Assembly: GCA_004151065.3 (NCBI GenBank)
Contig: NWUY0300003407.1
Location: 5,816 to 34,679, forward strand
Origin: Larix sibirica
Lineage: Eukaryota > Streptophyta > Pinopsida > Pinales > Pinaceae
Direction of reading: 5' to 3'
DNA: 28,864 bases
The notes beneath the pieces were generated by a model. That model was not told the origin of the DNA. It made no database searches and saw only the letters and a list, made by a program, of their open reading frames with translations. Shown piece after piece: positions 1 to 9,290 of the stretch. A program made the translations under genes and the position numbers. Numbering within the stretch: position 1 is the first letter of the stretch; the number at the start of each line of letters is the position of its first letter.

Positions 1-154
1 TTTCTAACATTCTTCCCACAAAAATACAGTGATGATTGTAAAAAAAAAAAAAATCCGCTCGACAAGAAGACCTTACACCCTTTCTGAATCATCATTGTTA
101 TAGCAAAATTGTCGCAAGATCATTAAAATGGAACATATTTATAATTTTTGCGAT

Positions 155-168
155 GTCGAAATTTCGAC
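155..168. repeat. 14-bp perfect palindrome
   Basis: GTCGAAATTTCGAC reads identically on both strands. It lies in the GTCGCAAG-rich left-edge segment. No function can be assigned. Confidence 0.6.
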
Positions 169-285
169 GAAAGGTGACTTTGTCAAATAGTGGGTGACCA
201 TTTGGAAAGTGAAACAACTACTATTTGGTTCATTGCAATTGTGACCAAACATTCCATAACGCCCCAATTGTGACACAATGTCATG

Positions 286-307
286 TATCGTCTCGCTTGC
301 GACGATA
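286..307. repeat. Hairpin TATCGTC/GACGATA
   Basis: A perfect 7-bp inverted repeat (286-292 and 301-307) encloses the 8-nt loop TCGCTTGC. Related sequence (ATCGTCGCAAG, then ACGAT) recurs inverted near 344-370, so the two stretches could also pair with each other. Confidence 0.5.
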
Positions 308-479
308 TGTTACATGTTGTTTCCATTGCAACGGAAAGAGAGACATCGTCGCAAGATGGACGATATCAAGCGAGATAGAAAAAAATTGAAAGTTTTAACA
401 TTTATCTTGAATTTTTCGACATTATGACCAATTTAGTCCGTACGATCAGAAGCCTCTCGTCGGATTTTTTCCAATATGT

Positions 480-1910
480 ACCAGTGTGTAAATATACGGG
501 AAATTATGATGGTAAAACAATTGCAGTCTACTCTGGGTCATACCGGGTATTATAGATTATTCATCTATAAATATGCATCCATCATTGCACAGTTGGAGAA
601 ATTGTTGAAGAAGGCCAAGACTTTTCAATGGAATGAATATTGTGAAAAAATATTGAACACGCTAAAAGAAAAAATGGTAAATGGTCCAATCCTAACACTT
701 CGTGATTGGTAGAAGGATTCCCATGTCCATGTGGACACATTAGGAATCGATATTGGTGCTACAATGGCTCATATAGGAGAAGGAGATATGGACCATCTAG
801 TTTACTTCGCTAGTAGAAAGTTGTCACAAACAAAGCACAACTATATGACAACGGAGTGAGAAGGATTGGCTATGATTTATGCATTGTAGAAATTATGCCA
901 CTACCTCTTGGGAGGACACTTTAAGTTTTTTACTGATCACTCTGTCTTGAAGTATATAGTAAATAAGCTAGTGTTAGAAGGAATAATATGCAGATGGTTA
1001 CTTTCGTTTCTGGAATTTTCTTTTGAAGCCATCGTGAAGCATGGGAAACACAATCATGGGCCATTCTAGGCTCTACAGGCATTTGAGAAATGGGAAATTG
1101 AATTTGTGGGACCCATTGACGAAGCATTCAAAAACTTCTTATATTTTACCACAATATATTATTTAACCAAGTGGTTCGAAGCCGCACTAGTTTGAGACTA
1201 TTCTACAAAGACAACTACTCAATTCAACATTATTACCCGATTCAAGTGCCCCAGAAGCTGCACAAGTGATTAAGGGAAAAAAATTCCGAACAATGCAATT
1301 GAAGACTTGACAATAAAATTTATGATTCAACATCATAACACTAGTCCATATTACCCTCAGGCAAATGGTACTATGGAAGCATTCAACAAGGTTCTAGAGA
1401 CCATATTGACATATGTTTGTTGTGCTAATAGGAATGATTGGGATGAGTTGTACTATGGGATTACAGGACTCTACTAAGAAGTTTCACAAGAAGACTCCAT
1501 TTTAGTTGGTATGTGGTAGAGAAGCAGTAGCTCTTGCAAAATTACTAGTTCCAAGTCTTTACATTGCACATGAAACACATATGACAGAAGAAGATTCAGT
1601 TATGGAACTCATGGAACTTAAATAATCCTATTTTATGGACTAATATCATGCAACAATGGAAAAAGGGTGACAAAAGGTGTGGCATGATTTCCACATCAAG
1701 AAGAAACAATTTTCCAAAGGAAACAAAGTGCTATTGTATGACAAGAAGTTTATGAAGCATCCCAGAAAATTATAGATGCATTGGCTAGGACCATTCATTA
1801 TTGTGGAAATCACGTATTTAGGTGATATGAAACTTGCACAACTTGATGGTATATTTCATTTAGGATGGGTGAATGGTGCATTCCTGAATCCCTACATTTT
1901 TAATCAGTAA
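480..1910 (+). pseudogene. Ty3/gypsy pol relic: RT thumb, RNase H, integrase
   Basis: This is the 3' half of a gypsy polyprotein, full of stops and frameshifts. It opens in the RT thumb/connection (STLGHTGYYRLFI near 525-570, then QWNE). RNase H follows, with VDTLGIDIG near 735, YFASRKLSQTKHNY near 805 and FTDHSVLKY near 930. The frame then jumps straight into the integrase core (FEKWEIEFVGPI near 1083), skipping the end of RNase H and the integrase zinc finger. HHNTSPYYPQANGTMEAFNK near 1330-1390 keeps the catalytic Glu, while the first integrase Asp is Glu (WEIEF). The C-terminus (LGWVNGAFLNPYIF) ends at TAA 1908-1910. The RT fingers and palm, protease and gag are absent to the left. An in-frame stop (712) and others show it is inactive. 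Confidence 0.9.
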
Positions 1911-1923
1911 TTATGAAAGAGAC

Positions 1924-1943
1924 CACTCCTGCTCTCAGGAGTG
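1924..1943 (+). other. Perfect 8-bp stem hairpin after gypsy pol stop
   Basis: CACTCCTG and CAGGAGTG form a perfect stem around the loop CTCT, 13 nt after the gypsy pol stop codon. It may be a structural element of the gypsy 3' untranslated region. It is not followed by a T-run, and a bacterial-type terminator makes no sense here. Confidence 0.5.
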
Positions 1944-1987
1944 AGTTAGTTAAGAAGTTAGAATTTATTTCCATTTTAGTCCAATGA

Positions 1988-2004
1988 TTTTCTTTTCATC
2001 CTTT
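1988..2004. repeat. Target-site duplication, L1 3' side
   Basis: TTTTCTTTTCATCCTTT occurs here and again, without mismatch, at 9274-9290. It is followed by four more T (2005-2008), the complement of a short poly(A) tail as expected at the 3' end of a minus-strand LINE. Confidence 0.75.
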
Positions 2005-2008
2005 TTTT

Positions 2009-2351
2009 GTAAGTAATATTTCATATTAACTTCAAACTAAGAAATACATAGCTATCAATTCATCCAGCGCACTAGAAAATTGCTCGGCCCAATATGCCCT
2101 TGCAAAAAACTACCCTTCATCTTCCCAAAACTAAACTTGTAGACAGTAATTGCAAGAGTGCAAATTCCTTTTTGATTCATCTTAAACTCTTTACCCATAA
2201 AATATCTTGGTGCAGACCCAAAAAAATAACAGAACTACTCAAAATCCCACCCATCCCATATTACATCCTTTATAATCCGACTACTTATAGACCGAAAAGA
2301 CCTTCTAAAAGACATAGACCATAGAAAAAACAATGCACAACAGGAAGGATA
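2009..2351 (-). other. L1 3' untranslated segment
   Basis: No convincing coding signal remains between the last coding-like block of the extension (ending at a stop near 2352) and the short A-tail. No canonical AATAAA is obvious next to the tail. A 76-codon frame on the plus strand at 2094-2324 has no recognisable similarity and I treat it as chance. Confidence 0.5.
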
Positions 2352-3410
2352 TTACACCTTTGGGGTGTCCATTTGTTTCTTCATTCCTGGATGAAGAGCC
2401 GAACTAGGGCTTGGGGTGTTTGTTGCTGCACAGGTGCCCCTCCTACCTCCTCCGAAAGGATTATGTCCATGAGAACAGCTTCCAGGAACCATTGGAGCTG
2501 GGTTGAGAGGAGGATAGAATGGAATCCCCATCTTCATAGCGATTAGGTCCACTTTTTTGTGCATTAAACGACAGTCAATGTAGTGCTCCCTTCATGCTTA
2601 AACTGGCTATGTTTTGTCTATGGCCTTGTTCTCCCTCTCCATCAAAATATGAGCGAGCATCCCCTTAGCCACCCAGTAGTTTGTCACAATACGATCATAG
2701 GCGTCTAGGCGACCCGCTGTAGTGTCTCGGTCATGGACCCACTCCTCAACTTCGGCCCTCATTTCTTCAAGATTTTTCTCAGTCACATGAGCCCACAAGC
2801 CTTTTCCCAACTGTTCAATTTCCTCCTAATCAACTTAGGAATACGATCCCGGAAGAAGCGGGCAACCTAAGTTGATTTTGGCTACTCGTGGGTGAATTTC
2901 TTCGGCTTCAACACTCAACGTTTGTGTGTTCTCCTCCCCCCCTCTTTTGGTCAACTCTTCCTAGGAGCCATCTTCAACCACAGACGACGAGGGAAGTCCT
3001 AATGCCCAGGCACATATAGAGAAGAACTCTCACAAGCACATCATCAAGATTAGAATTCGGGTTTTTGCATGTCGACCACCATGTTCCTTCCTCATTTATA
3101 GCCATCAAATCCATTATTTCCTTAATTACAGTCATCATTATTTTATGCCCTGGATTTGTTTGTATTACTGAGACGTTCGATCCGACATATTTAAAATTCA
3201 TTCTGTTCTTCAAGGTCCGTTGGTAGAGGACTGTCTAGAGCTCGTTCTTCATTATTATCCACTTGATTGATTAAATGTCCAGGAAAACCGAGGTACAATT
3301 GGTTGTTGTTCTCACCTTTAACATGTGGGCGGCAGCACTTCGCAAGGTTTCATTGAATCCATCCGCGTGGGGTGACTCCTGTAACCCAAATCTGGAGCTC
3401 GTGTCATCAT
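2352..3410 (-). pseudogene. Coding-like 3' extension of L1, unrecognised
   Basis: Downstream of RNase H, where plant L1 ORF2 normally ends, the minus strand keeps a series of open segments that look like one decayed coding region: about 3400-3180 (GENNNQLYLGFPGHLINQVD), 3213-2974, 2810-2607 and 2564-2352. The 2810-2607 block is charged and probably helical (EEMRAEVEEWVHDRD, then AGRLDAYDRIVTNYWVAKG). The last block is Pro/Gly-rich (FYPPLNPAPMVPGS, NPFGGGRRGT). I recognise no domain in it. The region lies inside the target-site duplications, so it moved with the element. It could be a C-terminal extension of ORF2, a third ORF, or a host or transposon fragment captured by 3' transduction. A nested insertion cannot be excluded, but no internal boundary is visible. 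Confidence 0.45.
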
Positions 3411-3411
3411 T

Positions 3412-6400
3412 TCACCTTCCCGGGGGTCGTGTGTCCTGGCTAGCCAGCTGGGTACAATGTGGGGCCCATTCCATTGCTCCAAAATCTTCCAGGTGTCCTT
3501 CCCTATTTTGGCATGGCATTCCCACTCCTACATTATCCAAACAGTCATCCACCTTATTACCTTCCCTTTTGACATGGCTAAAAGTCCATGCGTATGGAAT
3601 ACGTAGAAGGGTCTTAAGGTTTTCCACCCAGCGGGCCAACCTCCAGCTGACGGCAACCCTTGTTGATTGTTGTCCTAGTTGGAGTTTTTTTTCCATGTTA
3701 ACAATTATCCTTGAGTCACCTTCTACTATGAGTGGATCCCACTTTTTTCGCTTGGAAAAATTCATACCATGGAGTAGGCCTTGAATCTGTGCGACATTAA
3801 TTGTGTCATGTCTAATATGGCAATGGTAGATATGAAGTATTTAGCCTTCATCATTGCAGATTACTCCCCCAAAACCAGTCGATCTCGGGTTTCCCTTTGG
3901 ATCTCCATCGAAGTTGAGTTTAAATGATCCCGCCTAGGGGAGGATCAAGAATTTGGGTTATTCTAGTCTGAGTGCTTGTCATTCATGTTTTCAGGCCCAT
4001 CCTTGGTCCTTTTTGTGAGGATTCAATTGGATTAGAATTATTTTCTCTCGGTCATCTCATTCCAAATATCTATCATCCCATGGTGTCATCTTCACCGTCT
4101 CCTGTATGTGGTTTACAATTTTGTTCCAAGTCACTTGGAGAGAGGCCTTGGCGTCTTAGAAGATTCTACGATTGTGTTCCTTCCAAACTTCCCAAATCAA
4201 GAAACCCAAGAACATGAGATAGATCTGTGTCACTATGCGATTGTTGAAATCCTTTTGGTCCCATTCTCTAATTGTTTGGTTCAATCTAAGCTCGGTCTGT
4301 ATGAAGAGTTCAATGTCCCAATCCTATAGGGTGAAGGTGAAATTGCATGTGTCAAGAAGATGATTGATAGTCTCTTCTTATTTTTTGCACAAGGAGTATT
4401 GTGAGGGTCCAACAACTCCTCTCTTTTGGAGGTTTTCCCCTATTAGTATCCGTCGGTAAGAACAACCCAAACAAAATTGGAAACTTTCGACCATGGATTA
4501 GAGTTCCAAATATTTGAGTCCATATTTATTCTACTAGTCTTCCTTCTCGATTTTTCCATAGTTCATGTGCTTCTTTAATGTTGAAATTACCTTTGATGGA
4601 GTATCCCCATCTTAGTTTATCTGGTCCCCTTTATATTTTTATCATCCCCTCTTGGAGGGCCTCCTCCATATGTATACCCACCTCTTCTAAGCATCTCTGT
4701 CACTACCATCCTAGTGGGTGCCATTCCTAAAAGGTATCTCCTTCCTCCTATGGTTTCCAGAACTGATAAACTTTTGAGAGACCCAGTTATTTGCATCATT
4801 CGTGTATTTCTTGAAGGGGAGGTTGGGATGAGAGTTTGGGCATTTGCTGCCAAGAGTCCTCCCATAAATCTGTTGTTTTTCCATCCCTAATTTCCCAAAA
4901 GTTGTGGTCTTGGATAATACTCCTACTTCTCAGGTAATTTCTCCATATATTTGATCCTTGTTTCTCCTCGTTTAATCTTATGAGTTCCTATTTAGGTTTG
5001 TCCTGTGCATATTTTGCATGCCACAGTTGTGACAAAGGCTCCGAGTTGTAAGTGAGCCAATTCCACCATATTTTGGCCCCTAAAACCTCATTATTTTTTC
5101 CAGAGTTGCATAGACCTAGTCCACATTTGGATTTATGTTGGCACACTTTCTCCTAGCTCACCAGTTCCCATTTTTGTTTCTCTGGGCTCCCTCCCCACAA
5201 GAAATTTCTCTGGAGGGATCTCATTTCTCTAATGACAACTTTAGGGGCTGCTAATACCGAAAAAAGGTATATTGGCATTGCTTGGAGAATAGACTTGAGG
5301 AGGATAAGTTTGCTTGCCAGATTAAGAGGTATGACAACCTAGTTAGTCAATTTTTTCCTCATTTTGTCCAAAACATCCATCCAAGAAACACTTTTGATGA
5401 CACATTCAACCAATGGAGAGCCAAGGTATTTGGATGGAAGGGAGCTCCCTTGGAATCCCAGAATCCGTAGGATATTCCTTTGGGAAATACTAGGTGTGTT
5501 AAAAAAGAAAACTTGGGACTTCTCTCTATTTATTTCCAAACCTGAGGCCTTGGAGAAAGTGTTGAGACAGGTTTTAATGGCTCTGGTTTCCTAAACCGAT
5601 GAGTGGCCCATAAACATGGTGTCGTCCCCAAATTGTTGGTGAGTTTGTTTTTCTACAGTAGGATGAATATTGAGACCTCTAAGTTCTCCATTTGCTAACA
5701 TGGCTTTGATTAATCTACTGAAGTCCCTCTGCCATCATGATGAAGAGGAAAGCAGAAAGAGGGTCCCCCTGACAGAATGCCCCTTGTGGGACTGAAAGTC
5801 TTAGTTGGGGATCCATTGAGCATGATCAATAAGAAAGGGGATGAGGTCATGCTCATAACCCAGTCAGTCCAATCCCTCTCAAAGCCATAGGCATTTTAGC
5901 ATCTCCCTCATGAACTGCCAACTCAACTTGTCATAGGATTTGGACATATCTAACTTTAGGAGCATCCCCGGTATTTTGGTTACCCTGAGGGAGTGAATGA
6001 ATTCATGGACCAGGATGAATCCATCCAAAATATGTTCATCCTTCCACAAGTCCATATTGCTCCAGGGAGATCATTTTGGGGAGAATGGGATTCAAACTAT
6101 TTTCCATAACTTTGGTTATGATTTTGCAGATCACATTACATAGAGCAATAGGTCTTGAATTTACCCGGTGATGTCCGCGCCCTCAGATTTTGGGATTAGG
6201 GTTAGGAATGTGGCATTAAAGGCTTTGAGCACCCCTTTGTACTTGACGAGAATCCTCCACAATTTTCCAGACATCTCTATTTGATCATGTCCCAGAAGTG
6301 GTGGAAAAAGTTGGTGGTGAATACGTCTCGGTCCGAGGGCTTTCTCATCTGCCATCTACTAGATAGCTTCCTCAACTTCAATTAATTCTATCTAGTCTCT

Positions 6401-7719
6401 TCAGAAGGTCGCTCTGTTCTACAGTCACTATTGAGGGAATGTATTGGGTGATATTGGTATATGTGTTCTGATCTGTTTGCACGATCCTCCTTCATTGTAT
6501 TTCCAAAATAGTCCAGTTAGTTCTTCTTCCATTTCTTCTCTGGTGTCCACATATTGTCCTGTCTCCTTCTTTATTATGTTTATCCTTGACTTTTGTCTAT
6601 TCTGAATTATGGACCGATGGAAGAGTTTATTGTTTCTTTCCCCCTCTTGGAGCCATTGGTTCCTTGATTTCTGCTTCCAGTAAATTTCCTCATGTCTTTC
6701 TCGAGCATGTAGCTGCTTTAGGGCTATTTGTTCCTGCCTTTTACAGTTCTTCACTGAACCCGTTATTCATACCTCCTCTTTGGATAGATTCTATTTGTTC
6801 CTTGATAAGGTTTCTTTCTTGGAAGATGTTCCCAAAATCCTCCCCATTCCACGTGCAAATTTTTTCTTTCAACGCTTTCAGTTTTTGCTAGAACTGATAT
6901 ATTCTTGTTCATTGTGGGGAGTCTAGTTCTGCCCATCATTGTTGGACCAATTATTTGAAGTCACTTTGTTCCACCTAGAATTGTTCAAATCTGAAGGGTT
7001 TCCTCCCATTGGAGCCTGTCCTATCCCAAAAAAGGCAGACCAGCCAATGATTCGAACCTGTCGAGGGTAGGACAAAGGCATTCAAATCACCTCCTGTATT
7101 GACCAGATCCTTTTAAATAAGGAATTTGTCTAATATGGATGCCACATGGTTCTCTCCCCCACATTTTTTATTCCAATTAAACTAGCCATTTCCTATATCC
7201 ATATCTACTAGCTTGTTGTTCTCAATAAATTCCTTGAATGCTTCATTTGTTGGTCCTAGTATCCCTTTTTTTCTTCTAAGGTTGTGATCATGTTAAAATA
7301 TCCTCTAATGATCCATTGCCTCTCCCCTATCCATTTTGTAGTCCATGATAAGGATTCCATTAAGGAATATTTTTGTGGAATGATACTTGGGTTGTAAACA
7401 TTCGTTATTATTCCCCTTATCCTAGTACCACGGATCTCAAAGTTTGTAGAGAGAAAGAATGTTGTGGCTCGTGAATTTTTTAAGCCTGCTTCCTCTGGTA
7501 GCCACAAGATCGCAAGTCCTCCTGTACTACCCCGAGCATCAATTTCCATTGTCTCACTACCTCTCTAAACCTTGCTCCCTATATCCTTCATCGTATCATC
7601 TCCACACTTGGTTTCTTGTAAAAAACAACATTCAGTTTTTCCATTCGAGTATTATTCCTCATATTTCTTAGTTTGCATGGGTGATTAACCCCACAAATGT
7701 TCCATGTGAACACCTTCAT
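3412..7719 (-). pseudogene. L1 ORF2 (endonuclease-RT-RNase H), dead
   Basis: ORF2 starts at ATG 7719-7717 (MKVFTWNICGVN, matching the usual WNIRGLN opening of L1 endonucleases). That ATG overlaps the ORF1 stop as ATGA. The endonuclease runs to about 7000. The GDFN motif reads RGYFN (Tyr codon 7298-7300), and the terminal SDH reads SNHW (7047-7055), so two catalytic Asp are lost. A linker (SRNQWLQEGERNNKLFHRS, about 6670-6610) leads to the RT: FNATFLTLIPK (about 6230-6190), KLDMSKSYDK (about 5960-5930), QGDPLS (about 5775) and FGDD (5632-5621, usually FADD). The RT C-terminus is near 5400-5100, a degraded zinc-binding region lies near 4480-4330, and RNase H follows. Multiple stops and frameshifts interrupt it. 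Confidence 0.85.
3430..3940 (-). pseudogene. RNase H domain at the C-terminus of L1 ORF2
   Basis: On the minus strand, KLNFDGDPKGNPRSTGFGG (about 3925-3870) is the first strand with its catalytic Asp. NVAQIQGLLHG (about 3800-3770) stands where the family has an Ala-Glu pair, so the catalytic Glu is Gln. IVEGDSRIIVN (about 3730-3695) carries the second Asp. FSHVKREGNKVDDCLDNVG (about 3585-3530) is the C-terminal motif with its Asp. This order identifies the plant-type RNase H (RVT_3) found in some L1 lineages. A stop interrupts the domain near 3840. Confidence 0.85.
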
Positions 7720-9149
7720 TGAAAAACCCTATTTACTTCTAAAAAATTTCCCTTGATGGTGGGATATTGATCCGATTCAGTTAGTTTGGCTCCCACCTTT
7801 GCTATCCTTTTCTTGTTTGTCTTTCTTCCTCTCTTCTTTCCTTCTTCGGGTTGTTTCCTTTTACTTCCTTCCCGCGGTTTTGAATTTATTCCCAGTTGTG
7901 GGATAGCTTTTGCTTTGAGGATAGCCTCCTGCAATATTTTAATCTGTCTGCGTGAGACATAACCCTGCCCTTTTTTCACACTATTTCTCTATCCCATCTC
8001 GATCCAGTTCTCCCAGATCCATGTCCTCTGCTTCTTCTGGTAGATCATCTTCCATTGCCTCTGGTTGGTCTTCCGGGTTTTCCTGTGGGTCTTGGAACAC
8101 CTCTTGAGATAAATTTACATGATTGGATGTTTCTCCTTGATCTTGGTTCCCTATATCTTCCAGATCCTCCCAAACTGTGTTTAAAGTTTCAAATATGTTT
8201 TCCATTGTTTCCTTCTTGGAATTGGACTATTTATTTTGCTGTTGGTTATTCATTTTTCTTCCTTATCTTCTCCTATTCACCTGTGTAAAACCCTCGTTTG
8301 ACGGTCTCTTTTATTTTTCCTAGGATACAGGTGGGCTTGTAGGGGCTAGGCTATTATGCGGGAAATCCCTGCTGAGATGGCCAGATTCATGGCATTTTCG
8401 ACACCTGAAGGGGAGATGCTTATAGTCTATTGATTGAACCCAGTCCTTGTCCTCCCAATTCAGGTTGATAGCTTCAAGTAGATCCCTTTCTGGATCCATA
8501 TATACGCAGATCTGGGAAAATGAAGTGCATCTTCCATGTTTCATTTTCTCAGAGACTTTCATGAATTTACCCAAGGCGTTGTCGATGTCTTGCAGAATCT
8601 CAGGCTCCCAATATTCACAGGGCAGCGAATACATCCTGATCCATACTGGTGCAATGTTTAGGTCCTCTTTATTTGGATTGAATTTTTCTTTCCATGGGCA
8701 TAGGTAGAGCCCAGCCAAGAAGAATAAATATGGGCCTCCCTCCAATATTCGATATCTATCTTCATGGTTAAAGAAAACAATGATGAAGAAACCTTTGGCC
8801 CCTAAATGAAGTCATAATGGCCTCTATGGTTCCAATTTGTCTTGATCCATCTGAGGAGATCCTTCTCCTTCAGCCAGATCTCAATGAATTTTCCTATCAG
8901 TGTTTTCTTCTTCCATTGTTCCACTCTCTCCCGTAGATTCTCTGATCGGATATGAAGTGAGGGGATCACTATAGATCTAGGAAACCATCCACCCTGCCTT
9001 TTCCTCGGCCCTTGTCTTACCCTGTTGCTTCCGTCCTCCCCTTCCAATCCCTCCATCGACCCCTCCATTGTTTTCTTTACAGGTCCCTTTGCAGGGTCTG
9101 TCGTCCTATGCTGAGAGGAGGGGGATCCTCCCCCTCTTACGGTTTTCAT
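7716..9149 (-). pseudogene. L1 ORF1: DUF4283 and CCHC knuckle protein, frameshifted
   Basis: This is the RNA-binding ORF1 protein of a plant L1. The ATG at 9149-9147 begins MKTVRGGGSPSSQ. The first 115 residues end at a stop at 8804-8802. The reading then continues in another frame with the DUF4283 body (GAKGFFIIVFFNHEDRYR, FNPNKEDLNIAPVWIRMYSL, EYWEPEILQDI). The zinc knuckle follows at about 8410-8360 as FRCRKCHESGHLSRDF; the last ligand of C-x2-C-x4-H-x4-C is Phe instead of Cys. An acidic stretch (8205-7981) and a basic Lys/Arg-rich tail (7979-7716: GSKRKQPEEGKKRGRKTNKK) follow after another stop and frameshift. It ends in TGA 7718-7716, overlapping the ORF2 ATG. The same lesions recur in the second copy (13225-14658). 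Confidence 0.85.
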
Positions 9150-9273
9150 TTTTGAAAACTCTAAACCCTAAACCCCTTTCGTTCTCAGAGCGCTTTCCCG
9201 ACCAAAATGATGTCTCACAATGTTGTATCTCCTCTTCTATGACTGTACATGCGCATTTTCACTACCACTCGAT
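9150..9273 (-). promoter_or_regulatory. L1 5'UTR, likely internal promoter region
   Basis: 124 bp lie between the target-site duplication and the ORF1 ATG. The stretch includes a plant-telomere-like block, CTAAACCCTAAACCCC at 9161-9176 on the plus strand. By analogy with other LINEs an internal promoter should reside here. No TATA box is evident and the promoter role is inferred. Confidence 0.5.
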
Positions 9274-9290
9274 TTTTCTTTTCATCCTTT
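9274..9290. repeat. Target-site duplication, L1 5' side
   Basis: Perfect 17-bp partner of 1988-2004. It is preceded by one extra T in the local T-run. The same block is present at 14783-14799 next to the duplicated L1 5' end. Confidence 0.75.

Larger units (their letters stand above)
1..475. other. Unassigned AT-rich DNA with GTCGCAAG-type motifs
   Basis: No reading frame here resembles a known protein. The stretch carries a run of 13 A around 39-53 and several short CG-containing motifs unlike the rest of the window: GTCGCAAG twice (near 111 and 349), its complement CTTGCGAC (near 296), a 14-bp palindrome and a hairpin. Clusters of this kind occur in subterminal regions of some plant DNA transposons, but no terminal inverted repeat or transposase is visible, so the origin is left open. 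Confidence 0.4.
2005..9273 (-). mobile_element. Full-length, inactive L1-like LINE (about 7.27 kb)
   Basis: The element reads right to left: 5'UTR (9273-9150), ORF1 (9149-7716), ORF2 (7719 to about 3412) with endonuclease, RT, zinc-binding region and RNase H, then an unusual coding-like 3' extension (about 3410-2352), a 3'UTR and a short A-tail at 2008-2005. Both ends are defined by the 17-bp direct repeats at 1988-2004 and 9274-9290. The right-hand boundary is 125 bp upstream of the ORF1 start, which makes it full length rather than 5'-truncated. DUF4283 plus CCHC in ORF1 and a C-terminal RNase H domain are plant L1 hallmarks. Frameshifts in ORF1, stops throughout and lost endonuclease catalytic residues show that it is dead. 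It sits just downstream of the gypsy pol relic, in the space between pol and a likely 3' LTR. Confidence 0.85.

Noticed and set aside
3275-3784. Longest plus-strand open frame (169 codons)
   Set aside because: It lies opposite the L1 RNase H, whose motifs on the minus strand are unmistakable. The plus-strand translation has no family resemblance.
8055-8707. Plus-strand frames at 8055-8288 and 8447-8707 and their copies at 13564-13797 and 13956-14216
   Set aside because: They are antisense shadows of L1 ORF1 (acidic region and DUF4283/CCHC block).
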